Positions 32,023-42,127 of a DNA stretch of 64,000 nucleotides are shown piece by piece (positions within the stretch are counted from its first letter, which is position 1; every line of letters starts with the position of its first letter). Below the pieces are notes generated by a model. It was given only the letters and a program-made list of their open reading frames with translations. It was not told the DNA's origin and did no database searches. The stretch lies in contig CM050446.2 of the NCBI GenBank assembly GCA_027563935.2, positions 125,070,499 to 125,134,498 on the forward strand, written 5' to 3'. The stretch is from Costus lasius. Lineage: Eukaryota; Streptophyta; Magnoliopsida; Zingiberales; Costaceae. The translations under genes were made by a program, and so were the position numbers.

Positions 32023-35000
32023 GATAATAAATAGAATTTATATGAAAAAACACAATAGCTAAAGAAGTCTTTTTGTATCTTTTTTTTAATCATAACAAAT
32101 TCAAACTTCTTATACAATTACCTACAAGCTTGTTTCAAACCATGCAATCTCTTTTTCAATCTACACATATGATCTTCTTTTACTTTCACTATGAAACCTT
32201 CTAGTGGATCCATATAAATTTCTTCATTTAAATCACCATGAAGAAATGCAGTTTTTACATCTATTTGCTCAATCTCCAAATCAAGCCTAGAGGCCAAGCC
32301 TAACACAATTCTAATGGAAGATATGTTCACCATTAGAGAGAAGATCTTTTCAAAGTCAAGTTTCCTTTTCTAACTGAAATCTTCAACAACCAATCTGGCT
32401 TTGTATAATGGACATAATATATTCTCTTCTTGCTTTAACCTATAAATCTATTGTTCTTCAAGGTTCTCTTACCTTTTGGTAGTTGTACCAATTCAAAGTT
32501 ATTGTTGTCATGTAGAGATTTTATCTCATCTTTCATGGCTTCAATCTATTGTTACTTTTGGTTAGATTTAATAGCCTCTTCATAAGACTCAGGTTCTCCT
32601 CTATCAGTAAGAAGTACACACTCATTAGAAGAGTATCTAATAGAAGGTTGTTTCTCCCTAAAAGACATTCATGGCATATCACGTCATTTATGCAAGTTTT
32701 GATTAAAATTGATTAGTATAGACATCATCATTAACTATGTCTTCTTCTATACCTTAATGCTAAGGACTCTCCTATCCTATGCTATCCAATGGTGTTGATG
32801 AGACAGGATCAACACTCCTCTCACAACTCTTGGAAGTTTCCTTTGACTTTCCAATATCCTCAATAGTCTCATCTTCACATAACACAATATCTCTACTTCT
32901 TACAAGTTTATTCTCTATAGTGTCATAAAACTTATAGCCAAACTCATCTTCACCATAGCTAATGAAGATGCACTAATGATTTTTGCGATCTAACTTTGAC
33001 TTTTCATCCTTTTGGATATGTACAAAAGCCTTACAACCAAATACACAAAGGTGATTATAAGAAATATATTTATCATACATACTTTATCGGGAACATCATC
33101 TTATAATGACATACTAAGAGATAGATTGATCACATGAGTCATTATCTTTAAGGGTTGCAAATTTGCTTCCAAAAGTAAATATCTGATTCTCTCAATCAAG
33201 GTTATATTCATCCTTTTAGCTAGCCTACTAAGTTGAGGAGTGCTCTAAGTAGTTTTTTTTTATGTCTAATGCCTTGCAACCTACAATAATCATTAGAGAC
33301 ACCACTATATTCTCCACCATTATCAAAGCATATACATTTAAGCTTTTTCCCTATTTGTCTTTTCAACTAGTGTCTAAAATTGTTTAAACATATTAAGTAT
33401 ATGATCCTTTGTTTTTAAAATATATACTTAAAGCTTTATCAAATAATCATCAATAAAAGTGATAAAATAAAAAAGCGCCACCAAAAAAATTATACCTTTA
33501 AAGGACCAGATACATTTAAATTTACTAGTTCCATGTGATTTGACTTTATAAGAGAATGATGACTCTTAAATGAAACTCTATTTTATTTTCTTACCAAACA
33601 ATGATTACATTTCTTCATATTTGCACTATTTACATTTGGAAGCAAGTTATTCCTAGCCAAATAATCAAGCTCTTTCTCACTAATGTGATTGAGACACTTG
33701 CGTCATAACTCAGAAAGCTCATTGTTTTCCAAAATATTAACAATTGAATTAGAGATAAAAAAAACTAAGTCTTATACAAACCAGAATACTTTTTCCCATG
33801 AGCCAAAATAAGTGAGAAAGCTCATCATTCTCCAAAGCATTAACAATTGAATTAGAGATTAAAAAAAAAAAAACTAAGTCTTATACATTAGAACACTTCT
33901 TCCCATGAGCCAAAATAAGTTATTCTCTTGTGAGTTTCCAATTGCCTCCTCTAAAGTCATTATGAAACCCTCATCACCATATTGCTCAACTGAAATCAAA
34001 TTCAATTTAATATCAGGTGCATATCTTACATCTTTCAATATTAACTATGCTCCACTATTAGTTTCTAAGTACTAATTGCTAATACTAAGAACTTTATTCA
34101 ACATTATTGCACATCTTATTTTTCTAAGGCACCAAAGTCAACTATAGTAGAAGAAGAAAGGAATTCTCTATAGCTAGTAATATGGTGAGTAGGTTACAGT
34201 GTCTATCACCCAACTTATTTAATGACATATGAGGTTCACAACATTTTCAACTTCATGAACAACAATTAGATCATTACTAATAGATGTGGTCGTGACAAGT
34301 CATCATTCTTCTTCTCACTTTATAATTATTAATTGTATTCTTTCTTTTCCATTAGTAGCATTATTTCTTAATATGACTAGACTTCCACTACAATGACACC
34401 TTAAAGTTCTTGTATTTTGATCTCAACTTGCTTCTACTTTTATCTCTACCCTTGTCAAAATTTTGATGAGTTCTCCCTCTATTTTCAGTAAAGAGAATCT
34501 TTGATGGTGTGAAGAAAAACCTTAAAACTTTTTTCTCATCTCTTCATTTAGAACACCACCCTTTACAAGCTCCATAGATACAACACCATGTAGGGCTGAG
34601 TTAGAAGTGAGACTCTAATTGTCTCCCATGAATCAGATAAAATATTGAGTAATCAAAGAACAAGAATTTCATTATCAAACTTGATACCCAAACTAGAGAG
34701 CTAATTAATCATGCCTTGAAACTCATTTAAGTGATCTACCATAGAATTTTTCTTCTTTGTATTTCAACTATATCAATTTCTTGAGTAAGAATAATTTGTT
34801 ATTGCTTGTCTTTGAAGCAAACAATATCTCAAGCTTGTTCTATAAAATTTGTGCTTATATCTCATTGCAAATATGATTATAAATATTATCATCCACTCAT
34901 TGTATATAGCTATACACTTAATCATATTCAAAATCTCAATCCTCAATTGTTTTTATATTTGGGCTTCTCATTTGTAAACACAACTAAATGCAATTTCTTA

Positions 35001-35060
35001 ACAAACAAAAGATCATTCATCTTACTTCTGGATATGTGATAGTTTGAGTCATTCAAATAG
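32023..35060 (-). pseudogene. Copia-A gag, integrase and RT (right part of the split element, heavily decayed)
   Basis: Minus strand, read right to left: gag phrases MNDLLFVKKLHLVVF, SMVDHLNEFQGMINQLSSLGIKFD and DSWETIRVSL (about 35030-34620); integrase phrases near 33700-33250, including CICFDNGGEYSGVSNDYC and LEHSS; then RT near 32330-32120 with IEQIDVKTAFLHGDLNEEIYM and KKRLHGLKQACR, and YKKFEFVMIKK..CVF at 32100-32025. Numerous stops and frameshifts. A piece of about 105 bp is tandemly duplicated at 33712-33925. The order and decay match the RNase H fragment at 5952-6712, so both are read as one element split by later insertions. Confidence 0.8.
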
Positions 35061-35390
35061 TAGTCATAGTGGTTGGCAAGGCTTAGAGGTGTTTATTAAT
35101 TTGCTCTTGGTCAATTACCTCATGGGAAGTCTCTATATCCAATGGTTTAGGTTCCTTTCTAATTGATCTTCATTAGTTTGAGGTATGGGTTTCCTTCCTA
35201 GAGTTTGAAAACAATTTTTAAGCTCTTCAAATATCTCCTTTATATCTTCATCTTCGGCATTGGGTAAATGACTTGCATGTTTTGAAGAACTAACTAATTG
35301 ACATTGTGTTTCAGAGTAAGGTTCTCCATAAATTTCTTTTTCTTCAATCCTAGTGTAATAGAGATCTCTTAATTGATTACCATTATGGAG
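35061..35390. other. Unassigned sequence next to Copia-A gag
   Basis: Low-complexity AT-rich stretch. Broken minus-strand phrases are compatible with the N-terminal part of gag or its leader, but I cannot place it with certainty. Confidence 0.3.
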
Positions 35391-35770
35391 TGTTAGAGTG
35401 ATTCACCTATATGTATATAGCCCCCTATGCTCATGGTCATAGTAATGATGGTACATGTTTGGTGTATAGTGATCGTGATTGGCCGGAGAAATCAATCATA
35501 TCATGGTAAATTGTTAAGAATGATCTCCTAATCATGTGGCCTCCAATTATAATTGTAATCCCAACTTGGTTCATAGCTATGATATATTGAGTACACGGAA
35601 TCATTGTGTCGCGAGCGGTTTCTACGAGTTAATACTCATGAGCATGAGATGCCACATAAATACCCCGTACTACCGGTCTCGATAAAGAGCACTAAGAGTG
35701 TGAGGCTTTGACAAATTTTGCTAGGTCAAGCTTGTGCTTGTCACTGATGCTAAACGATCTGTCAGAAGGA
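35391..35770 (+). mobile_element. LTR-like Copia fragment
   Basis: Begins TGTTAGAGTGATTCACC and contains a phrase pattern (GGTCATAGT, TCTCGATAAAGAGCAC, GTCACTGATGC) similar in style to the start of Copia-B/C type LTRs. No partner LTR, end or duplication was found, so the call is tentative. Confidence 0.35.
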
Positions 35771-36857
35771 AGACTTCCATTTTCCTGTTTGCATTGTCTA
35801 TCACCTGTTTTTGTGCTCTCCAATATACTTTGACTACACATGTTCATTTCATGAAGAGATCTTGCTTTGCGAGCCCCCTTCTTATGAACTCTCCGTAAAC
35901 TAGACGCTTACGATCTAGAATCCAAAATTTTCACATCTATTGCATGAACTATTCACACCGCACAAAGATGGTAGCCAAAAGCTTCAGTACCACAGGTCAC
36001 ATTCAACTGAAATCTATCACAGTTTGAACAAGCTGCAGTTTTCATCAGCTATAGCATAAATTTTTCAACTCATATGAAATAGAACTTTAAAAAATTCTTC
36101 TAAGGTTCTACAATGTCAACTGCAAAGAATCTAAAGAAAAGGGACGCAATTCTAGCCAGCTACTCAATCAAAACATTCCTAAATTTTGACGGACTATTAT
36201 TTCTACAAGCAACTCACAGAACCCTTGATTCTCACAAAAACTTCTTCCAAGTGTGTATCAAAGAAACTCAGAAAAAACAAAACAAAAACAAAATGGTTGT
36301 TGAACTTGATCACTTTGACCACAAAACAAGGAGAGGGTGGATGACTATCATTTCCTTAAAATTGGTCAACCAACAAAGCCTGTGTGCCTTTTATCACCAC
36401 AAACCCATGTACATATCAAGCTGACTCATCTGGAATCCCATCAGTAGTTAAGCATGTTTGTAGGCAAACCATTTTGACCACCATAGGCGCAGCAGAAGTA
36501 ATTTTTTTCCGTTAGATGATTCACTTTAACATATCCTGTGAAGTTTGTAATCATGAATTGACGGATCTGGCACTGACATAACAATTTATAACTTCACCGC
36601 CAGTTGTAAAATTTTCAACCAGTCGGGGCAAACGCCTGGTATGCGGCTGTAGTCTGATGGATACATTTGACACCTGACAACTTATCGCTCATCCTCAGCA
36701 CATAAAGAGGACTCAACTTGGCGTTATTGAGCTGTTGAAAAGCTCACAGCTGCTCACTCGGTATTTGGAGCACAACGCTCAAAACTCAGCATTTGACAAA
36801 GACCCACTTGATAAACTCTGGACACTGCCGAAAAGATGAACTTTGTCTCAAATCCTT
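35771..36857. other. Intergenic sequence; no gene recognised
   Basis: Non-repetitive, AT-rich and without protein motifs I recognise. A plus-strand frame at 36113-36424 has no family resemblance. The segment could include 3' untranslated sequence or downstream exons of the minus-strand fragment at 36858. Confidence 0.4.
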
Positions 36858-37240
36858 CTAACATAAGGTAAACTCGGAAATGAGTTCTTCTAGAAGCTCA
36901 TCCTGTAGCATCATCCCAAGCTTGTTGTCAATCTCATGAACAGTATCGCCCAAGTCTAACCACTTTGCATCCAGGACCCTGTCCTGTTCTTTTCCTACCC
37001 AAAGCTCTTTGCGTTTTTCTAATAAAAAACTGCCATGCTTTCTCGACGATTCCTTCAGCGCATAAAATAGGCCCAATCTTACATGTAGAATTAACCATCG
37101 ATGGTGTAAATGCTTGGGACAAGGTTCTCAACCAGGATGGAGTTTACGCACATTGGCCATTCATTTCAATCGGAACATGGAGCGATGCCTTAATTAATCT
37201 TAAACATAGAAAGTACATCCAACAATATAAGAGGAGCTTC
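36858..37240 (-). pseudogene. Possible C-terminal exon fragment of a DUF4378-type protein
   Basis: The minus-strand frame ends WLDLGDTVHEIDNKLGMMLQDELLEELISEFTLC followed by a stop. An acidic motif of the form D..HEID..L...L.DELLEELI at a C-terminus resembles the end of DUF4378 (LONGIFOLIA/TRM-type) plant proteins. The part before it is split over two frames, so this is either a decayed copy or an exon whose splice borders I cannot fix. It has the same orientation as the cis-prenyltransferase gene and lies just downstream. Weak call. Confidence 0.3.
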
Positions 37241-37362
37241 TAGTCGGCTCTTCCACCTGATATTCAACACACTGAAACCAGCATCAGATTTATTTTGACA
37301 ACCAACATTGCTAGGTACTAACTAGATTTAGATAGTCTTCTTGCATAAGCTTTTCCTTGTCT

Positions 37363-38187
37363 CTAAGGGTATGCCTTCTGGTACTCCAAAATAGACCAGA
37401 TTAGATGCCAAAGTGAAAATTCAGGCCATAGTGGATTTGGGTTCTGCAAATGGCTCAAAGTAGATTGCCAAAGAAGAAAATTACTTAACCTAGTCTCTCC
37501 AGATGTCCTAATGACAATGTCAGGGTCTGAACAATTAGCAGTATCTAAGTTCTCCTCTAAATCAGCCACAGTAATGGAACTATCAACAATCTCAAAATCT
37601 GAATCACCGTCACAAAGAATATATGATTGTCGTGTCCTGTCTTTATTATTTGCACAAGATTTTTTGATAGCACGTATTATTTCATTAGTGGAGGTGTAGG
37701 CCAAGCAGACTGATACAACTGGTCCAGTGTTATGTGCAGTTGTGACCATCGCTTTCTCAGCTGCCAATCTGACAGGTTCACTCAAGAGATCCAAGCTTCC
37801 CCAGAAGTTGATTCTCAGTCCAAATTTATGCACAATACTCTCTTCATCTAACAATTCATCAATCTTCTCCTTCATTAAATCCATGAGGGATTGCACTTCC
37901 TCTGGTTTTCGCTTGAAGTTGTCAATGCTAAAGGCATACACAGTCACATATTTCACCCCCATTCCATAGCAGTTTTGGAGTACAGAAATAAGAGTTCTGA
38001 AACCAGCGTTATGTCCACTTCCCTCTTTGATGTTCCTTCTCTTGGCAAATCTTCGATTACCATCCATAATAAATGCAATATGCTTGGGCATGGGACCAAA
38101 GGAAAGCACAGAAAACAGGCACCAGTGCAAGAAACGCCATATAATTGCAACGATATTGGATTCAGGTTTCCTCGCATGCTTCTCCAT
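37363..38187 (-). CDS. Cis-prenyltransferase (dehydrodolichyl diphosphate synthase family)
   Basis: One uninterrupted exon of 274 codons, starting at ATG 38187 (MEKHARKPESN) and ending EYQKAYP. The family adds isopentenyl diphosphate units in cis to an allylic diphosphate; plant members make dolichols at the ER, and relatives make rubber or other polyprenols. Conserved parts in order: a hydrophobic N-terminal stretch (about 12-30), the catalytic P-loop-like motif HIAFIMDGNRRFAK with Asp near 41, AFSIDNFKR (86-92), the RINFWG strand, the AYTS..EI segment, RTSGETRLSNFLLWQ (226-240) and LWPEF (252-256). Length matches plant relatives (about 270-300 residues). No chloroplast signal is evident; the N-terminal hydrophobic segment favours ER association. 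All key residues I know are present, so it is likely functional. Which subfamily (dolichol or rubber type) cannot be told by eye. Confidence 0.93.
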   Translation of the reverse strand: MEKHARKPESNIVAIIWRFLHWCLFSVLSFGPMPKHIAFIMDGNRRFAKRRNIKEGSGHNAGFRTLISVLQNCYGMGVKYVTVYAFSIDNFKRKPEEVQSLMDLMKEKIDELLDEESIVHKFGLRINFWGSLDLLSEPVRLAAEKAMVTTAHNTGPVVSVCLAYTSTNEIIRAIKKSCANNKDRTRQSYILCDGDSDFEIVDSSITVADLEENLDTANCSDPDIVIRTSGETRLSNFLLWQSTLSHLQNPNPLWPEFSLWHLIWSILEYQKAYP

Positions 38188-38203
38188 TCAAAATCCTAAT
38201 ATC

Positions 38204-38936
38204 CTGTCAATAGAAATTTGGCTCCTTAAAAAGTATGAAGTAATGCACTGCATGAATGCGGCTTTTGCAGTTCTGACTTAAGAACAATAATTGTAATACG
38301 CACATCAGGAATGGAGGATTCAAACAAATGCACGATCAAAGTAGAGGAACAACTCAAAAGCATTTCAACCTCTATGAAGCGGATAGGAAAACAAAAAATT
38401 ACACAACATGATATCTAAGTTACCATAAAATTCATGTAAGTCAGAGGATTCACGCCAACTTTGTTATAAATATGCAAATACTTATTGCAAATTGTCATCC
38501 ATTTTAGTTGACCAAATAGAAAAAGGTATGAAATATCTTCTCTAATTTAATTAAAGAAACAATGAACATAACCTTCGCCTAATTTAGAAAACAGATCAAT
38601 TTACAAGCAATCACTTGAAAAAGTTCGTCAATAACATAGATCCTAAACTTCAATCAAATATATCCATTGCCAAAGACGTAATCATGGGCCATTGATGGCG
38701 TTTGGATATGGTTTGGAAATTTATTGAAATCACAGAAGTATCATATTTACACAGAAGAAACAAATGGTTTGCGAGAACACGGTATTAAATCTGAATGGGA
38801 AAAGGTCGAAGTTTGCGGCAAATCTTTTAATGCTTCAGTAAGAAATTAAGATCCGATATCAAATCATTGAATTATACATCTTTTTTTCCGTGAACTTAAG
38901 TGAGTCAGGTTAAAGCGGAGAAGATTTAGGCCTTAC
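38204..38936 (-). other. Putative leader intron of the cis-prenyltransferase gene
   Basis: The minus strand reads TTTG|GTAAGG at 38937/38936 and TTGACAG|GATATT at 38204/38203, good plant donor and acceptor sites 733 bp apart. The acceptor lies 16 bases before the start codon. AT-rich content between them fits a plant intron. Confidence 0.55.
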
Positions 38937-39240
38937 CAAATTTGCTCCAGGATGGTAAATTTTGGTGACAGGATAATTTCAACCACCATCTCTGGACTTT
39001 TCTTAGCCCCAATTATAGAGCACACCGCCGATAGCTTAGGAGCACTAAGCCAAATTCCCTTTGTAGCTTTTTGTCGCATTAGTGAAATAGACCCGAGGGC
39101 GGCCCCGAATGAAAGGCTAGGGGCTTCCACCGGAACCCGGGGGGCTATGGTGGTTGCAAAAGGCAAGCTATTGGATCGAGATGTGGATGGCAACACGCGC
39201 AACAGATCGAGAGCAGCGCCGGGGTAGACTAAACGCAGAG
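38937..39240 (-). other. Putative leader exon (or small ORF) upstream of the cis-prenyltransferase
   Basis: An open minus-strand stretch reads RSNSLPFATTIAP, SLSFGAALGSISLMRQKATKG, KLSAVCSIIGAKKSPEMV, KFTILEQIW and runs into the donor site at 38937. No ATG opens it; the first Met is in MRQKATKG. If spliced to 38203 the frame ends in TGA just before the enzyme's ATG, so it cannot extend that protein and would act as leader or upstream ORF. The composition (Ser/Ala/Arg-rich) resembles a plastid transit peptide, but I recognise no family. Its distal part (39122-39240) is shared with the second duplication unit. Confidence 0.4.
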
Positions 39241-39559
39241 GGAGAAGAAAATGGAACTGGATCGAGATTCAAGATTAATAATACTCAGGTTTGGAAAGTA
39301 TATTGACCTAAATACTTTTTGTTCAACGAAATCAACTCCGTGAATCAGAATATCAAATGTTTAAATCCTTTACAAACTCTTCGATCAATCTATCACAAAA
39401 GTAAATCAATAAGACAAATTGCTAAAGATAAAACAAAGGGCACATATCCCAATCTAGATCTCCATCAACAATCACGCAGTTCCAACTTCAAACCAATCTT
39501 ACGAGGAAATTGATGGAGATTTAAACAATGCAAGCCTGTATTGGCTCTACAAAATTAAC

Positions 39560-39622
39560 CTTGACCATTCCAGTTCCACTGTTGCAAACAAGAGGCTGGA
39601 TATCCTCTGCATCAGCCATTTT
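39560..39622 (-). pseudogene. Actin first coding exon, copy 1 (truncated gene)
   Basis: The minus-strand ATG at 39619 begins MADAEDIQPLVC and ends GTGMVK at 39560: exactly the 20 codons of plant actin exon 1, followed by the donor GTTAAT at the conserved position after Lys. Upstream is TTCCCACACAG|AAA directly before the ATG, the acceptor of the actin leader intron. The residues after Cys read Asn-Ser where actin has Asp-Asn. No later actin exon occurs in the window, so this is a 5' gene fragment. It may still provide transcription and splicing signals. Confidence 0.88.
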
Positions 39623-40199
39623 CTGTGTGGGAAAAACATATGAGGAAGGTGCTTGCTAAGGAATAATAGATGTAGAGTAAGTTGAAACCATGTGTGTATC
39701 CCAGTGGTACCTTTGACCTAAGTTCATTTTAACGTTAAAAGGGATAAGCATATTTTTATCAACTTCAAAACCAAGGTTATTTAAACTAAAATCCGGCAAA
39801 TTCAACAAGTCCAGGCATCAGTTTATATGAGCTATAGAATATCATAAAATTTAGGGAAGTAACAAGGTTAACCAACAAATCCAAACATTAAATGAGATGG
39901 AGAGTAACCTGCTTGCCGAACAAAGCAGCTGTCACCTCCAAATCAACTACATGAATTACGAAAAGAAGTAGATCCGTCGATCTGCCGTACTAGTAAGGAA
40001 ACCTCAACAACCAAAAGCTCGATATCTGACAAGATCCGACCGAAAAAAATGCATCCAGTAATAACAGATCTTTAGATCCCCCTCATCTACGAGGACGGCT
40101 CTAAGATCGGGCAGCGCAAGCAGCAAACAAGCAAAGGCGACAGAAATGCACAGGTTGGATTCCGATCAAGTTGAAGAACACTTACAGATCGTGACTAAC
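39623..40199 (-). other. Actin leader intron, copy 1
   Basis: Donor GATAAG|GTTAGTCAC at 40200/40199 and acceptor CACACAG at 39623 on the minus strand, 577 bp. A leader intron ending just upstream of the ATG is a known feature of plant actin genes and often boosts expression. Confidence 0.75.
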
Positions 40200-40330
40200 C
40201 TTATCGGAGAAAGTGATCCGAGAGAAATTTGAAGTTCAGGAGAGATCAAAGCTGGTTTCGGTGAAGAGAGTGGAGACAAAGGGAGTCGCCACCCTTTGCC
40301 GAAACCAAGAAATGGCAGTGTGTCAAAAGA
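40200..40330 (-). promoter_or_regulatory. Actin 5' UTR exon and promoter-proximal region, copy 1
   Basis: The minus strand ends CTTTCTCCGATAAG at the leader donor. The upstream sequence is CT-rich (GAAACCAGCTTTGATCTCTCC style), as in plant actin leaders. The transcription start is not fixed by the sequence, and I see no unambiguous TATA box. Confidence 0.5.
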
Positions 40331-40697
40331 AAACCTATGCACGCCCTGAGTTGACTAGCAGTCCGATTGTTAGATCAGGTTGATGTAATATCTAATTAGG
40401 GATAGCAACAAGTTGGGATAGAGGCGCGTTTTAGAAACTCTACCCCCACCTGACTCTCCAGTGCGATAACAACTAGCGGCGTGAGCCAGGAGGGGAGGGG
40501 AGAGAGCAAGTTGGGTTGATTTTGGAGAGTTTCGAACTTTTTATTGGCAAAACGAGCTTAGATTCGGGTTCTAGGTTTGGGACTTGTCGGTTATGTTTTA
40601 CCTCATATCCAATAACTCTAAATTTTTCCCTTACCTGTTGGAGGACAAGAAAATATAAAAGGAAAAAAAATAGAAAAATAGAGGGGAAAATGCAAGA

Positions 40698-40714
40698 CAC
40701 GTGAAAGTCACGTG
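40698..40714. promoter_or_regulatory. Pair of CACGTG (G-box) motifs, unit 1
   Basis: CACGTG at 40698-40703 and 40709-40714, separated by five bases, between the actin 5' UTR and the purine-rich block. The pair is retained in unit 2 (43196-43212), and one box within a longer palindrome (GATCACGTGATC) precedes the third block near 47074. bZIP/bHLH binding is possible but not shown. Confidence 0.4.
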
Positions 40715-40719
40715 ACATA

Positions 40720-41345
40720 TTGTATATTTGTGAGAAAAAGAGAAGGAAGGGCAGGGGAGGAGAAGAGGCGGCTAGCAACACTCACCCTGGAGCGGCTCGG
40801 AGAGAGGGAGGGAGGCGATGGCAAATGGAGCCAGGAGACGAGAACAGGGAGAGAGGTAGCGAGCAAGACAATGAGAAGCCGGAGAGGAGAGGCGGTGGAG
40901 GAGCCGGAGATGAGAGGCGATGGCGTGGCAGTGTCACTTGGAGGCAAAGGAGACGAAGAGGAGCTGCAATGGCACAGTAGCGTGGAGGCAGAGAGGAAAG
41001 GTGATGGCACTACAGCAATATGGTCACATGGAGGCGGAGGAGGCGACGAGGAGAGCCAGCGGAGGAGGAGAGGCGGTAGGGGAAGGAGAGAGAAGCAGAG
41101 AAGTCGGGGTAGGGAGGAGGAGATGCTGCAATGGGCAGCCCGAGGAGACGGAGATGCAGGATATGTGGAGGAGAGGCAGCGACAAGGCAACAAGGAGACG
41201 AGGATGGGGACGCCAAGGAGGGAGGGAGATAGGTAGGCAAGAAATGGAGAAAGGGAGCGAGGGGGAGGCAGCGGTGAGCGGAGCGAGGAGACAGGGACGA
41301 GGAGAGAGAGAGGCAACAGCGAGAGGGGCAAGCAATTGTTTCATT
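40720..41345. repeat. Purine-rich (GA/GGA) block, copy 1
   Basis: The plus strand is dominated by GAGG, GGAGG and GAGAGG. Long frames are open on both strands but encode only low-complexity Arg/Glu/Gly or Ser/Leu/Pro peptides, so I do not call a gene. It is copied in unit 2 (about 43225-43850) and in diverged form at 47090-47550. Confidence 0.7.
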
Positions 41346-42064
41346 CGTATTTTCTGCCCAAATTGGGCCGAAACAAAAATAGAGGAAAAGTTAGGACTTT
41401 TTCTTTCAATTCATTTTTCTGCTTTAAAAAATATGGTAAAAGTTAGATTACCTTTATTTGCCTCCTCTTTCTCTTTGAAAAAGCACACCCTTAAAATTGA
41501 GTCAAATTGAGTCAAATCGAGTTTGGATTTTTTTTCTGCCATCTATAAACCCGACTGCTATAACAAACGTTTGGTTGTGATGAAGTAATAGTAAAGCCCC
41601 ACAACAAGGAAAACATTGCTCTTTTATGCTTCCACCGGAACCCGGGGGGGCTATGGTGGTTGCAAAAGGCAAGCTATTGGATCGAGATGTGGATGGCAAC
41701 ACGCGCAGCAGATCGAGAGCAGCGCCGGGGTAGACTAAACGCGGAGGGAAAAGAAAATGGAACTGGATCGAGATTTAAGATTAATAGTACTTAGGTTTGG
41801 AAAGTATATTGACCTAAATACTCTTTGTTCAACGAAATCAACTCCGTGAATCAGAATATCAAATGTTTAAATCCTTTACAAACTCTTCGATCAATCTATC
41901 ACGAAAGTAAATCAATAAGACAAATTGCTAAAGATAAAACAAAGGGCACATATCCAATCTAGATCTCCATCAACAATCACACAGTTCCAACTTCAAACCA
42001 ATCTTACGAGGAAATTGATGGAGATTTAAACAATGCAAGCCTGTATTGGCTCTACAAAATTAAC

Positions 42065-42127
42065 CTTGACCATTCCAGTTCCACTGTTGCAAACAAGAGG
42101 CTGGATATCCTCTGCATCAGCCATTTT
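42065..42127 (-). pseudogene. Actin first coding exon, copy 2 (truncated gene)
   Basis: Same 20 codons as copy 1 (ATG at 42124, last codon AAG at 42065-42067), including the Asn-Ser change, so the change predates the duplication. Donor GTTAAT and acceptor CACACAG are also kept. No further actin exons follow. Confidence 0.88.

Larger units (their letters stand above)
39122..41628. repeat. Tandem duplication, unit 1 (actin 5' region plus purine-rich block)
   Basis: Collinear with 41629-44124 at an offset of about 2500 bp, from CTTCCACCGGAACCCGG to AAGGAAAACATT.CTCTTTTATGC. Differences are scattered single bases plus a few short indels (for example an indel near 40635-40650 versus 43140). The join CTCTTTTATGC|TTCCACC at 41628/41629 is a clean head-to-tail junction. 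Each unit contains, on the minus strand, the 5' part of an actin gene and further upstream a purine-rich block with two CACGTG boxes. Confidence 0.9.

Noticed and set aside
38933..39202. Leader-exon frame as the transit peptide of the cis-prenyltransferase
   Set aside because: Splicing 38937 to 38203 puts a stop just before the enzyme ATG, and the frame has no ATG at its beginning.
40712..41345. Long open frames on both strands (up to about 200 codons) in the GA-rich block, repeated at 43210-43850 and 47075-47580
   Set aside because: The peptides are low complexity (Arg/Glu/Gly or Ser/Leu/Pro), open on both strands at once, and follow from purine composition. No domain, no splice logic, and some starts are not ATG.
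39560..42127. Two functional actin genes
   Set aside because: Only the 20-codon first exon is present in each; no sequence for the remaining actin exons is seen in the window.
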